Source: Pseudisothecium myosuroides (Eukaryota > Streptophyta > Bryopsida > Hypnales > Lembophyllaceae). Taken from it: 64,000 bases of DNA. Positions 1 through 12,519 of the stretch are shown piece by piece. Every line of letters begins with the position of its first letter. Position 1 is the first letter of the stretch. A program made the position numbers and the translations under genes. The notes under the pieces are model-generated. The model saw only the letters and a program-made list of their open reading frames with translations. It was not told the DNA's origin and ran no database searches. Location: the NCBI GenBank assembly GCA_951799445.1, contig OX637289.1:10321321-10385320 (forward strand), given 5' to 3'.

Positions 1-1379
1 CTAATTATGACCTTTACCCTCAATACCGGTAGTAATTCTTGTCTAAAATGTACACAACTTTAACATGAAAAATCTAGGATTGCATTTGGGTACAACTCTA
101 TTAATATTTTAATTAAAAATTCATAAATTATTCTATTGGAGCTCTGACATTCTAATTTTGGATGATGATCAAAGAAATTCCAAAAGCTTTTTGACCACAA
201 AAACTCTCATCCATTCAAACTAATGCTTGACTTTTTTTGAATTCTTTGTGAATGATGAATTTAATGAAATTGAGGTAAATAATATATATATTTATAAAGG
301 TATGTAACCAAAAATATGAAAAAAATTCAAGAAAGGATTTAGGTGCTAAAGGTTTAAGGATATATAAAATCTCATCAAGTCTCAATTTGTAGTCACTTTA
401 AAACATGCATAATCATTCAAATCTATTTTGACTCTCAAAAACTATATTGGAAAAAAAATTCAATTTTCATTTCAATTATTTGTACAAGTGGGTAAATTTT
501 CTAATGATAAGAAAGTTTGGAAATGAGACTCAAATATATTGGAACTTGGGGAAATTCACATTACTAATTTATGTATAAATTTTACAAAATCAATTCACAT
601 TACTAATTCATTTTGGTTGTGCATGTTATTTACTTGAACCTCACATTTTTCTTGTGACTATAATATTAGATATGCCATGTAAATAAAGGATTGAATGACT
701 ACAAATAATTTCTTATTTCTCCCCTCCAGTTTGTAATCATACAAGTGCTATAATCTTTATACAGAGAGAGATTTATTCATGTGATTCATAATACACCTAG
801 TTTAAGATTATATGGTTACAATTTGAAAAATTGTAAAATTTTCTCAAATCTTTGAGTTTTTGTTTCATTTAGGATATGTTTGTAGGAGTTCCAAAAATAC
901 CTTGAATATTTAGGGGTCAATCTTCATTAATCACTTAACTCCTAAAGTTCTTTAAGCTCCCGTAGAGTTTTCTAAAAGTTTTTTTGAAAGCTTGAGTAGA
1001 TTCATATGAAGTCAATTTTTAGTGAATGAAAGTAAAATTACCAAAGATGGGGATTTGTATAAGATTTCTAAAAATATATATCAGGCGCGTGAATAAAAAG
1101 TTATAGGGACCTAAAAGTTTAAGGGCACTTTGGACATCACGCATGTGTTTTAAGTAAAATTTTGCTGAAAATCTCCTTAAAGGTCATTACTTAAAATCTT
1201 ATGTCTAGGACTATACTTAAAAACTCACTTAAAACACCCCTTTCTCTTGTAGTGGGACCAATATGCAATTTTTGGCAATATAGCAATTTTATGCAGGCTG
1301 GTGTGAATATGGATTTGCATATTTTAAGCTAAAATTTTAATAGAAGGTGGAAACGAGGAATATCTTCCATATATACAAA
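1..1379. other. AT-rich intergenic DNA with degraded repeat pieces
   Basis: No convincing coding sequence is present; open frames are short and of low complexity. Two element ends can be seen close together: a right-end-like TTTAGGGGTCAA at about 909-920 and a left-end-like TTAACTCCTAAAG at 935-947. Both resemble the ends of the 0.9-kb TTAA family described further on. The stretch at about 960-1145 is related to 18925-19095, sharing the order of a GAAGTCAATTTT block, a CAAAAGTTA-type block and an AAAGTTTA block. This looks like old transposon debris. Confidence 0.5.
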
Positions 1380-2176
1380 ATTTCATGACATTTAAAAATA
1401 TTAGTCAAAAGTTATGGCCTAAAATGTTACTTTTTTTCGTAAATGGGCTGTCTGAGCAAATTTTTAAAAATCATTGTTTTCAAAAACAAAAATTTGAAAT
1501 TGATTTTCTAGATTTATATATACGTGGAAAGCTTTGAATCACTCCATTTTGATTTATGAGTCAAAAGTTATGAGGAGTTTCAGTTTGTGGGCAGTTATGG
1601 ATTCTCTATTCTAAAATAAACTTTGAAGTCCTTTATTTTACTCAATTTTCAATATTTTTGGAAAAAAATAGAATTATAGGATGTAGATTGTTTATTACAA
1701 CATTGCAATCATTGGGATTGGCAATTTTCAATTCCATAACTAAATTCTTAACAATTTTGCATTTTGATTCATTCTCTAGTTCTTTCTACAAACTATTTTT
1801 TTCCTATATGTTGTACAATTTCAGATGATGTGAAATTTTTCAAGCATGTAGCCAACTTGTCTAGAAAAACAAATCCAAAGAAGCACCACCATTTTGGACA
1901 TTTTTTCATAGAATAGTGAGCTTGTGAAGTGTAGCTACCTTGTTTTGTGCAGGACCAAAAAAATGATTTCAGTGGATTTGAATGCTTATATTTGGCAATC
2001 CACGTGGTGGAAATTTTTGAAATTTTTACCAAGTGTTCTTAGGTCAGAATACTATAAGATCTTATGGTTACATGTGTCAAAAGAATGTTTTTTTTCAAAG
2101 ATTTGGTACTTGTACTAAGAAATGCAATTTCTAAGCTTTTTGGGTAAAAACATAGTCATGGAACTTTAGGGGTTAA
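1380..2176 (+). repeat. Degraded 3' portion of the 0.9-kb TTAA element family
   Basis: The right end reads CTTTAGGGGTTAA at 2164-2176, which is the right terminus of the family. About 130 bases before it lies a block on the AAGATCTTATGGTTACATGT pattern, matching the equivalent block near the right end of the better copies (19148-20045, 37068-37992). The left part is too diverged for me to align by eye, so the start is only approximate. Confidence 0.5.
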
Positions 2177-2177
2177 A

Positions 2178-3155
2178 GTGAAGAAAATAATTTTTTTGCA
2201 ACTTATTCAACTAGAGTTTTTTGCTTTGAATCTTTTTAGCTTAAAATTTTTGCACTAATGAATTTCAATTTTAATTTTTTTATGTTGAAGAATTGAGTTG
2301 ACATTTTAGGAATTTTTTTTAATAGCACATAGTTTTTATTCATTAAAAAATTGTGAAGTAGAAGTAAGTTCAAGATTGAACAAAAAACTAAATTGTTAAT
2401 AGTTCTAAGATATAATTGAAACACACTAATCTCAACGGTGAGATTTCTATAGCAAAAGATCTTAACCTTGAAAAAACTTTTTTTTGAAAAATTGTAGAAA
2501 TTCAATTCAAAAATGATTCTACAAGTTATTTTTTCAAGGAGATGCTTTGATTGCTCAAAAAGCAAGATATCCATAACTTTCACATAAAAAATCAAATGGA
2601 ATGAATCAAAGCTTCTTATGTAGATGAAAATACAATGTATGAGAAACAATTTTTTATTTTTTATTAATTTAGGTTTTGTGGGTCTTTTTATTTGCCTCTC
2701 AAACTAAAATTTGGGCTTATTTGAGTTATTCGTAAAGTACACTAAACCGGGGTTTAAACCCATGAGTTTTGTGAAAAAGCCGGTTGAGTTAAAAAAGTTG
2801 AAATAAAAGTGGGTATGAAACTTATTTTTCCATCAAAATGGTGCCTAAAAAAGTTTGGTCCCCACTTTTGAAGTCGTGTGACATAAGTATCTTGCAAAAT
2901 AGTTTGACGCTTCAACTACGGTTGCCTTCTCAACTTCAAAAAAAGTCATGCCCAAAGTGGGGGGGACTTTACAAATAACTCTATTGTGCAGAACTTTTGC
3001 TCCCAAGCACCAATTGAAATAAAAATTATATTCCCACAAAGCTAACGCTTTTTTCTATCTTTACAAAAAGTTTCAAAAAATTCCGACAAATATTGAGACC
3101 ATAGGAGCTTTGCCTGAAGTCCATTTTGTCCCTCAAAAAGACAATGGAACTTTAT
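2178..3155 (-). repeat. 0.9-kb TTAA element family, reverse-orientation copy, ends decayed
   Basis: Read on the minus strand, this stretch carries the family's internal landmarks in order: a GTCCATTTTGTCCC-type block near 3119-3132, an AAACTTTTTGTAAAGATAG block, the AGCTTTGATTCATTCCATTT block near 2600, the AATAACTTGTAGAATCA block near 2520, and the CCGTTGAGATTAGTGTGTTT block near 2420-2440. It abuts the right end of the preceding forward fragment. Its right terminus is no longer recognisable, and the left part seen in the copy at 13758 is missing. Confidence 0.65.
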
Positions 3156-3750
3156 AATATATCAACACATTTTTGAAAATTTGAAACAAGTTGGTGGAGG
3201 GAGGAGATTTGAATATGTTTGGATGGTGTTCATGACAAAATCTTTGATGGATGCCATATCTATTTTGTATTTACAATGGGCAATACATAGTCATGTGTGT
3301 ATTATGCTTTCAAATTGGAAGACTCTTGTTTAATTTATTGTTTTCAAGTAACAAGACTCCATGTCATATTTTATAGATGGTTTAAGGTAGTTGCACCTAA
3401 ATAATGTCAATCTAATGATCATTTAAGTAAATTTTATGTTATTAAACAATTTAATAATTTGTTGGATCTTATTGAAATCTATATAAAAAGAGATTCCAAG
3501 TTTTCTTTGCATGCATTTTGTGGACCTTTACAAGTATATTGTAAACTATGAATTTTCAAAGTACTAAAAGTATAATTATCCATAATTGATCATAGATTCT
3601 CATATTACATTTTAGAGAAGAATCTAAATGAGAAGGTTTTACCAAGAAGACACTATTAGCTACAGTTACCTTACCAAATGTTAAACTCATGATGGTAAAA
3701 AGATACAAAGTAATGTGTATCTACATTTGTATCCAAAAGTATGTGTATGT

Positions 3751-3813
3751 ATCCACATACACACACACAAATATATATATATATATTTGTGTGTGCGCGC
3801 GCGCGCACATATT
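3751..3813. repeat. Compound CA/TA/TG/GC dinucleotide tract with perfect inverted symmetry
   Basis: An ACACAC run, a run of TA repeats, then TGTGTG and GCGCGC follow one another without interruption. The bases around the TA core are mutually complementary, so the tract can form a cruciform. The alternating purine-pyrimidine pattern, including the CG/GC run, is the classic Z-DNA-prone type. It is a microsatellite and codes for nothing. Confidence 0.85.
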
Positions 3814-4319
3814 TGTATTTCTCTTGATTTGAGGGGATCTTGATTTTTTGATTGATGGTCATTGGTTGGCGATAGTTTGAACGTATAATTGTACAAAATA
3901 CATTGTGTATCAATAGTCAACATCAAATTCTAAATCAAAAACCACACAAGAATGAATCATAGTTTCACTTTCAACATTATTTAACCCTTAATGGACCAAG
4001 TGACTCTTTAACATATGCCAAAAATCTTCAATAGTTGCATACAAATTCAATTTTGGTTGGATGATCATGAAATTCTGACACATGGTACAACATGTACGTG
4101 CTTGGTAAGAATATAAATTTATTTCCGAATGGATAACTGGATCAAAAGTTATGCTGCCATAAATTTTGTAGGCAACTTAGAGCAACATGTATAAAATTCC
4201 TCTAGTTTATTTCTAAAAATTGGTATAAATGTAACTAACATGATGTAGAATGCAAATGTAAAAACCCCATGTGTAATTCAAATATCTCACACGAGGAGGA
4301 GGTAAAGTTTGTTGTCCCT

Positions 4320-4505
4320 ATCTGTTTTCTTTTACTTCAAACATTATAATCTTTCAATAGGTACAATCAATGTTCCTAAATTTTTTCCACACATTTCTAT
4401 AGTAGTCTAGTATAGTTGAATTTTTATTTTTTAAATCACTACCCTAAAAAGTAGTAGTTTTTGACAATTTCTCCCTAAAATGTGCTTTGATCTTTTAGGG
4501 GTTAA
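4320..4505 (+). repeat. Right-end fragment of the TTAA element family
   Basis: The sequence follows the same order as the right third of the 0.9-kb family: a block of the type ATTATAATCTTTCAAT, a CCACACATTTCTATAGTAG block, and then a terminal TTTTAGGGG-TTAA at 4494-4505. The 5' two thirds are absent, so this is a truncated relic. Confidence 0.6.
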
Positions 4506-5631
4506 GATAGATATAGTATAACTTGTCTTAGTGCATAGTGTTGAACTGGCGGTTAGGTATGCACATAGAAAGGATAGGTATTTAGAGACTCTAGGTTTAT
4601 TTAAGTCCGTTGGAGTATCACTATAAGACCAACTTACTTGTGATCAAACCTTCAAAGGATAAAATTCTACAGTAAAAGTGATTGTGAGCATATGAAGAAT
4701 ATAATTACAGTTTTAGGGTAAGCTACTTCATCCATATAGGCAAGCTAAATAGGAAGACATTTGTTCTAGTTGAACCAACTAGTATAGAAGCCAATTTTTT
4801 TTCTACCTTATGTAGGATATCCAAGTAGCTCCTTGGTATGCAGGGGGGGGAAGGGGCAAAGTTAGCTCCCTATACATAGGGCTTAAAGTTACCTTTATGA
4901 AAATGTGTTTGAGATTAGGCCCACCTACTATTTACATACTTGATAGTTATGTAATAAAAGAGGATGCATTTAGACAAGTTCTACTATACACTAGAAGTCA
5001 TCCTAGTGCATGGTGCCGGGACTTATGCACTAAGAGAGGTTTATGCATTAGAGAAGTGTAATAGTGGCCATCTAACTAATGTTGACTCTAATGACACTAC
5101 TTTTCAAAAAAAAGTTCTTCAAATTGTGCCCACCTACTATGTGCATACTTAACACTTATGCAATAAGAGAGAATGCACTTAGACAAATTCTACTCACTAA
5201 ATAGTGGAATTAGATTGTCCCATACTAATTTTTCAACATTGTACACTAGATAAACATGTGCAATTACTGTAGAAGGATGCAATAATGTAAGAACCATGTG
5301 TGTTGCATGGATTGGTGCATTGGTTAATGGCTCAGGTTTAGTAAATGGCATTTGCCTCTATCTAGATAAGTAGTGAGTTCTGAGGCAATTTTTGTATTGA
5401 AGGCAACCTAATTGTTCAGGCAACCAAATTTTACTATTTAGTTTACTATATATCCAAAAGCAACAATGTACCCAAGACCAACAAGCTTGTACATTGAATG
5501 TCCCCAAATGTAAAAAAAATTATAAGTGATGTTAATTTTCTTGGTTTGTTGATTGTGCACCAATAAGTGACAAACTTTCTCATATTTTGGCTTTGAGTCG
5601 TGTCCAAGCTTGATGACATCGAGTAACTTAA

Positions 5632-5853
5632 CCCTAGAAGAGCCTGAAGGCCCTTTGTGGCCGTATAATATATTCTACATTTGGTGGTATTTGATTATAA
5701 AAACATTGACCAAATGCTTTCAATTCAAACTAAATTAATGATCATGATAGAGCATAAATAATAATGTATCACAACTGATATATTAAACCACAATTGAAGA
5801 GTTATACGGCTAAATATAGGTGGTATACAAGGACCCCAAGGGGCTTTCTAAGG
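5632..5853. mobile_element. 222-bp TTAA-flanked inverted-repeat element (MITE)
   Basis: TTAA stands at 5628-5631 and again at 5854-5857. Immediately inside are inverted termini: CCCTAGAAGAGCC on the left, and the reverse complement CCTTAGAAAGCCCC on the right. Further inside, GTGGCCGTATA on the left pairs loosely with sequence near 5800-5830. There is no coding capacity. TTAA flanks and a CCCTAGAA-type terminus are what piggyBac-like elements show, and the assignment rests on that pattern only. A TA duplication within TTAA would look identical. Confidence 0.6.
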
Positions 5854-5857
5854 TTAA

Positions 5858-6780
5858 CTTACACCCAACCCTTCCATTGGTCACGAGTTTTTATAAAGTT
5901 TTTTTTGAAATACTCAAGCTTATTATTATATCCCTTGCCTTGGGCCTTGAGGTCTTGCCATGAAAACTGAGTGTAGTAAGGTAGAGTAGTCAGTGTACTG
6001 CCTAGTTTTTCCACTTGAATATGAATGCACCCCAGCCTATGAATGAATGAATGCAGGGTCAGGCAGTACTGTGATACAGTAAGTTATAATAACTTCAGTT
6101 CTGTTGGTGAGAAATCTGTCATGTAAGGGAGATTCCAAGCCTAGGTTTAGACAGATTCAGTATTTCAGGAATGTTTCTGTGGAGCTGGAGGAGGACAAGA
6201 CCGACTTGCAACTGAAAGCATTGGTTGCAGTCAGCAGTGCGATTTTTGAAGAAGATTTGGCCGAGGCAGCTTTTGGAAACCAGCCAGCCTCAAACAAAAC
6301 AAACAATAGCCACCGCAATTTAAAAAAGAATTTTAAGAATCTAATGTTTTCCTCTTTTTTTCAGAATGTTTGTTTTGTTTTGTTTTTCTGTTTTTTTGTT
6401 TTTTTTAACATATGGCCTTCAAGGGCCGCAGCACGGACTGACACACACGACATAACAACCATGCCATTAGATGAGATTCACCTACTCAACAAGGCCGCAA
6501 GTTTCCCGGAGTTCTCGGACTGTGGGAACTTTGCTGCAGCAGCAGACTGACGTGGCATAGCGACTGCCACGGCAGATAATAATATTTAAATAATTTATAT
6601 TATTTAAATATTCTAACTGCGGCACTGTTCATTATAGCAAGGAAATAGGGCTGAAACAGCCCTCTAATGCCCCCCAACAGCATCTAATGCAACCCGGTTT
6701 GAAAAGTTCGAAGATGTTACACATCGTGGTTTTTCCTTGTCAAAGCACAAGTGGAGGACCAAGCCCATTGAGCAAACAAG
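5858..6780. other. Intergenic; somewhat GC-richer stretch sharing a segment with 36 kb
   Basis: At 6411-6450 the sequence CCTTCAAGGGCCGCA followed by a TGACACA run recurs at 36818-36852, so this is part of a dispersed repeat. At about 6554-6612 two small palindromes occur: GACTGCCACGGCAG and an AT-only one around TTTAAATAATTTATATTATT. An open frame of 149 codons crosses 6104-6550, but it has a homopolymer T-rich middle and no family resemblance, so I do not call it a gene. Confidence 0.45.
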
Positions 6781-6784
6781 GTAA

Positions 6785-7434
6785 GAGCATCTCTTGTTGC
6801 CCTGTAGCTTTTTTGGTTCCTTGAATCAAGATCCGTCCAATGTAGAGGGGATGGCCACTTGTATCGCCAACAGTACAACTCCATAAAATATCTTCTAACC
6901 AATCACAAGTCACACAAGTCCCCAAAATATACTCCCAACCAATCACAAGTCAAGAAACTTGCATTTATTACAAAGACTTGCTAATTCCAAGAAAATTTGT
7001 ACTTTGGAAGAAAATTGTGTTGCTCTCAACAAAATTTAGCTAATGTTTTTTGTTAGAAACAAAACATGTTGGAATCAACACCCCTTCAATGCAAAAAGAA
7101 GTTATAAACACAATTTTTAACACAATCAACATGATACTCTTACATTGAGAATCATATTTATAATCTGTTTTTGCGTTCCAAAAGTGTTGAAACCAACAAG
7201 TTTTGTTTCTAGTAAAAAAACATCAACTAGATTTTGTTGAGAACCGCGCTTACAACATATTTTACCAACACGTTTTCCTTCTAGTGATAGCGTGTAGAGG
7301 TGTTAGTGACCCCTCTAGAAATGGCTTATTTGGGAAGGGAAAGAGAAGGCCGAGCCTGACATACGCTAGAATTGATTGCTTTTCATCCAAATTCTAGAGG
7401 GGAGGGGATATCTGGAGGGCTGCACGAGATGCTC
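6785..7434. mobile_element. Long-hairpin MITE, PIF/Harbinger (Tourist)-like
   Basis: The termini are GAGCATCTCTTGTTGCCC on the left and, on the right, the inverted form ending GCACGAGATGCTC. Both are flanked by TAA (6782-6784 and 7435-7437), the 3-bp target typical of PIF/Harbinger. Near the centre a second, stronger inverted repeat pairs about 7023-7081 with 7184-7244 (TCTCAACAAAAT and ATTTTGTTGAGA are its outer ends). Inner and outer symmetry axes nearly coincide, so the whole element can fold as one hairpin. No protein is encoded. Confidence 0.6.
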
Positions 7435-7437
7435 TAA

Positions 7438-10400
7438 GTACAATGAGTCGAATTGGGAATATGCAGTGGTGTAGATTCAACTACAAGTGCCTACCACTTG
7501 CTTCATCATTTGGGGTAGTTTACAATCATTTGGACCGTTTTCTAGAGATTTTCACAATGCCAATACAATGTTTGGGATTTTTTTGAGCTTTACAAGCTAT
7601 TTTCTTCCAATTCTTATAATGAACAGTTATCCAAGTACCTATTCCATTTATTTTCTCTACTATTTGCTAAAACAAAAAAAATTAAGATTTTTTCAACAAT
7701 TTTTCCTTGTACTTCTAAAATGCAAACGGTTATTTTCTCATTTTTATCGGCTCATTTTGCACTAATTGTTGGGGTTTTCCAAACATTACACCAACATACG
7801 GGCAATTTGGCACCAATTTCTATATTCTAGAATGACCCCCCTCCTTCCCAAGTCACTATTGCAGAATATCAAGTTCTTAATGTCTTGCACAAATAGAAAA
7901 GCCAAAGTAAAGTAGCCTATCTCTATGCAAATTAACAAGTTATATGACTTTGGAGAGATAATAGAGGTCACCTCTAATTTTCAATCATAGCCAATTTGTT
8001 TAGGATACCAATGCAATTGGAATCATAATTTTCCAATTAAAAATGGAATTCTTATGAATATTTTTGAAGTGTTTTGATGAAAAAAGGCAATGCCAATAGC
8101 ATGTGGGGGCATTTTCCTACCAAAATTGTGTTGCTATCTTCTATTAAAATTGGATATATATCAATGAAGCATGTGATGTTGTTTTAAAAGCACTTTCTTC
8201 ATTACATTACATTTTGACAAATTTGCATGGTAATGGATTTGTTTCCTATGCAAATGAAGGGACTTTATAGATGATAGTGAAACAATCATATTTTAGGGTG
8301 ATGAACAATGAAGGGTTGGTTTACTTTAACCCTTGTATCCTTGTCGTGATTGCTGACAACCCTTCAATAATATCTTTGACCTTGTTCTTATAGCCTTGCC
8401 TCTCTTTTGCAATGATGCAACAATTTTTTTTGCATAGTCAATGTCTTAGAGTTCTTATATTTCTTTCATTGGAAATGTCAATGTTCTTAGATTGGGCCAA
8501 ATTTTTTTTGCTTAAATGCTTTTGTAAATATTTTAGTGGAAGTATTTTGCCGTCTATTTTGGTTCCTAAAGTTCTAAGGGAGGAATTTATAATGTAAGTG
8601 GTAAAATAAAGAAATTTACTAATACTTTATTTGCATTTCAAGTATAATAAACAATTTTCCTACCAAAATCTTGTAATTTGATCAATATTAAAATGTTAAA
8701 TTTTAAAGAAAAATTATAGTATTTAAGAATATAAAAGACAATATTAAAACATATAATCTTGTAGATTTAATCTATGGCTTTAATTATTCGATAAGGGCAA
8801 TTTTGCTATATTTTATCTTTAAAAAAATGTTCTACAATACATTTTTATTAATCATCATATCTTAAAAATGCCCGAATATCTTTGGAGATTAATTTTCTAT
8901 TTGTAGCAAATAATTCAAATAAGGTTGTTGGATAATTTTTATAGTATCTTGATGACATATATAATATACTTCTCATAAATGCCTAGTGGCTACGGAATCC
9001 AAAATTTCAATGAATATCTTACTATTCAACATTAATAGTAAGAAGCATATTCTTAAATTGGTCAAAAATAGACAAGGACCTCAATTAACCTCCAAAGATG
9101 GAATTTCTTATCGAGTGTTGAAACTTCAATATCCTTCACCATGAGTGCGCGATGATTGAAATTTTATTTATTTACTTTCTACAAATGCAATAACATACAT
9201 TCTATAAGTCAATTTTTTTGAATTATTTCAAAAGGATTTGAAAATATTATAGATTATTCAAAAAGATGTGAACAATAATTCAATAATTTCTAAAGTTTTC
9301 ATGGCCAAAAATCCTTAAGGGCTTAGAATTAGGTCCTTTACCATAACCTTGGAACGCTACAACAAACGGTTGTTGGCTAATAGATGAGTTTGTGAGGGTC
9401 TATAGTATAAAAAAATTGATAGTTTTCCATCCATTTTGGGGGATGGGAGGTGTTTGAACATATATTTCAAGAATGCTGTTGAAAATTACCTCATTGTTGA
9501 TTTTTCAGCATAAGAAGATGTTTGATCCACAATTCACAGTGTAGTGTATTTTGACATCTTCTAGGTCCTAGATCTTGATGTAAATTTGAGCATTGAAAAT
9601 GATCATTTTTGAATTTGAATTTGACTAATGAAAAAATTCAATGAACTTCAATTTCTATTCCAAATCAAAATTTTCAAAAATAGTTGAATTTGAATATTTT
9701 ATTGCAATTTGAACTCTAGGCCTATTTTGATATTATGTTGATCTTCTTATTTTAAAAACACATGATAAATATTTTCACTCCATGATATCCTAAACCATTA
9801 TATACATCTAAGGATAATTTTTTAATAATTTTTAATAATTTTATACTTGGTTTGAATTTTCTTTAGGTTTTCCTGAGACTAATATTAAACTTTTACAAAA
9901 AAAACTCTAAAATTTACTTGACTTCTACATGTGATTTCATCTTTGAAAAATAACCATATAAATTTTCAATTTTCAATAGTAAAAAATGAATACATAAAAA
10001 ATAAAAGGAATTTGAAGTATAAATATGTGGTCATAGGCCCATCCTTTAGGATTAAGTAATGTAGAGAGCATATTGGCTCCCTACCTACAACAACAATGCT
10101 ACAAGGGCTACTGTACACTACATTCCAAGACCAAAGTTCTACATCACTGGCCAAAACACCTACATGACAATACTTTAGAGGGGTTTTGGAGCCCAAATTG
10201 GATCTACCTCAAATGGAAATCCAACTTGGCCTCAAAGTCCTAAAAAATTTTGAATATAAAAAAGGAGAAAAACACCATATACAACATTCTAGTAGGCTGA
10301 ATTTTTTTTCCAAATCCATCTAATGCAGATTTGATGCTAAAAATGCCCCCAAAATGGGATTTTCATTTTTTGAACCTTTCAGGGGGCACTTAATTGCTAT

Positions 10401-12252
10401 ACAATATTATACAATAGGCAAAGCTGGAACTTAGAGCATCCCCCATGGTCTTTCAAATGGTTGTTTTGAGTGTCAATTTGGTGGTCCTACAAGTTTCAAG
10501 AATAAATCTAATCCCCTGCCCACCCTTACTAACTACCAAGCAATTGTCGTTGGCCCGTTCAATTATTCGAGGATTTTATCAAGGCTCTCTTTGGCGGGAT
10601 TGACAAAGGAAAAAAACACAAGGCAATTATATTCTCATCATTGCACGTTGGATTCTTACAACCTATTGAATGAGTCCTCTTGCCTTCCTTCGTTTCCTAC
10701 TACTATAGACCCTTACAAGAGGGCATTTGCACCTCCTGGCTTGTAATCTTTAAATCTCCACTACATGCAATAAAAAATGAAGAATTTTGTCATTGTCATT
10801 GTCATTGTCTTGAAGTTGCACAGTAGGGATTTTTATATATAATACAAACACCAATTAGTTTAGAAGGCCATTAAAAATCTTATCAATTGCCAAAATTGTA
10901 AAGGAGATGCTATTAGAGTTGAGACTTTGGCCTTCACACCTTGAGTCCTAAGTTTCACATTTTTAATTTTTAATTCTCCTTCTACTACCAATATCTAAAA
11001 AAATTGGGATTTGGCTTTGGATTGGGTGACTTCAAAGGTTGAGACTTGAAATGTAGTGTGAAGGAATCCTTAATAATTCATTTTTGCTCTTCAACAATTC
11101 CATAAAGTGATTGAATTTATCTTCCACTCCTTGTTTGTTTTATTAATTTGCCATATTTAAAAGAGTCCCAGCCAAAGAGAATTTGACGTCCATTATATGA
11201 CATATTAATAATCATTACCGTAAGTGTAGAGCAGGGTCGGCATTCCTATGCCAAATATTTATTTTTCCTTGAAAAAAAAGGTTTGGCAAATGCTAAAAAT
11301 AGAATTTTTTTTGCCAATATTCTTTTTTCACTATAAATTTTTTTTTGAAAAAATAATTTCCTAAAATTTTGGCATCTATCTTTAGAATTATTTCCTACTG
11401 ACCTTGCCCTACAACTACGATAATGATGATTAATTTGAGTATTATTAATTTAATTTATGATTTTGAGACCACAAATTTGAAACCAGAAACTTTACATTTT
11501 CTTGAATTATCAAAGCAGGAATTGGTGGAGAGATTAGTGTGGTCTAATTTGGGTTTACACTTTGGCCATAGCCCATGCCATTTTTCATGGATGGAAAGTC
11601 TACTTGGAATCCTATATGGCCAAAGCAGATAATGTTTTGCCGATTTCTAGGAGCTTTTTTCTTGACCATCTCTTTGAGGTAGGCCTAACGGATTTCTAGC
11701 AGACCATGGCCTTCTAAAACCTCACAACCATACTTTTTTTCTATTGAATTGATCTTGTAGTTGACAATGTTGGATCTAATAATAAATAGATATGGCCTAG
11801 CTATGGTCTCTTTTAAGTTTATACCAAGACCATACAAAGTGCCATTACTATTTTTTGTCTTGGGCTCTTGCTTTGGCATAGTCACATGACTCACATCTAA
11901 TGAAGTGGGATACCGTGGAATACTTCTGGTCTTTGGTCTGACCCTAGCCAGTGTAAACCGGCCCTAACTTACATTCTAATTCTAACTCATACTAATTAAA
12001 ATAAAGTTGATTACAGTACAGGTACTAGCCCGGCTTATTAGTTGATGGAGAGGCTTGTAGACTCAAGATTTGGAGAGTTGATTGGATTGGATTCTTCGGT
12101 GAAAGTTGTTATTTTGAAGCAGTGCTTGATATGTACACAGCAGGTAGATTAACCAACTGGGCTTTGGTGCTTGGTGCGGACTTTGGTGTGACTTTGGGTT
12201 TGGATCAATGCACCAAAAATTGGCAGTTTTTGACGATTTTTCTGGGAAAACA
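7438..12252. other. AT-rich intergenic DNA without a supported gene
   Basis: Only short, compositionally biased open frames occur. A second GAGCATC terminus preceded by TTA lies at 10434-10443, and a decayed mate (GGAGATGCTATTA) lies near 10903-10915. This suggests a further, weaker Harbinger-like element of roughly 475 bp. Otherwise I see nothing to annotate. Confidence 0.45.
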
Positions 12253-12519
12253 CGCAAGATGTTAAACCTGTCTCAGAAAGTGAGACCAATAGGGTGGATT
12301 TACCCTAGAGAAAAATGCAAGAATTTTTATTTGCCGCATATGATAAAATTTGCAAATTTTGAATTCATATTTGCATTCAGAGGCCCCAAATTAGATAGGG
12401 GGGTCTAAAATATATCCTATACATGGCAAAAAATAGGGGGCTTTTTTTTACTTTTACCCCCGAGAACACAAAATCCACCCTGCTGGTCTTACTTTATGGG
12501 ACAGGTTTAATATCTTGTG
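12253..12519. mobile_element. MITE-like element with about 50-bp terminal inverted repeats
   Basis: The left arm (about 12253-12301: GCAAGATGTTAAACCTGTC, then a GAGACCA block, then AGGGTGGATTT) is matched in inverted orientation by the right arm (about 12470-12519: AAATCCACCCT, a TGGTCTTAC block, then GACAGGTTTAATATCTTG). The spacer is about 170 bp and non-coding. The target duplication is not clear, so the superfamily is left open. Confidence 0.65.

Larger units (their letters stand above)
3157..5627. other. Intergenic, AT-rich; simple-sequence tract and one element end
   Basis: No gene is supported. The stretch contains the alternating purine-pyrimidine tract at 3751-3813 (listed separately). 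It also holds a right-end fragment of the 0.9-kb TTAA family at about 4320-4501, which ends TTTTAGGGG followed by TTAA at 4502-4505. The rest shows nothing recognisable. Confidence 0.5.

Noticed and set aside
6104..6550. A 149-codon plus-strand frame
   Set aside because: Its middle is a homopolymer-like T-rich stretch giving F/V/C runs. Its end overlaps a dispersed repeat, it starts at GTG not ATG, and it shows no family resemblance.
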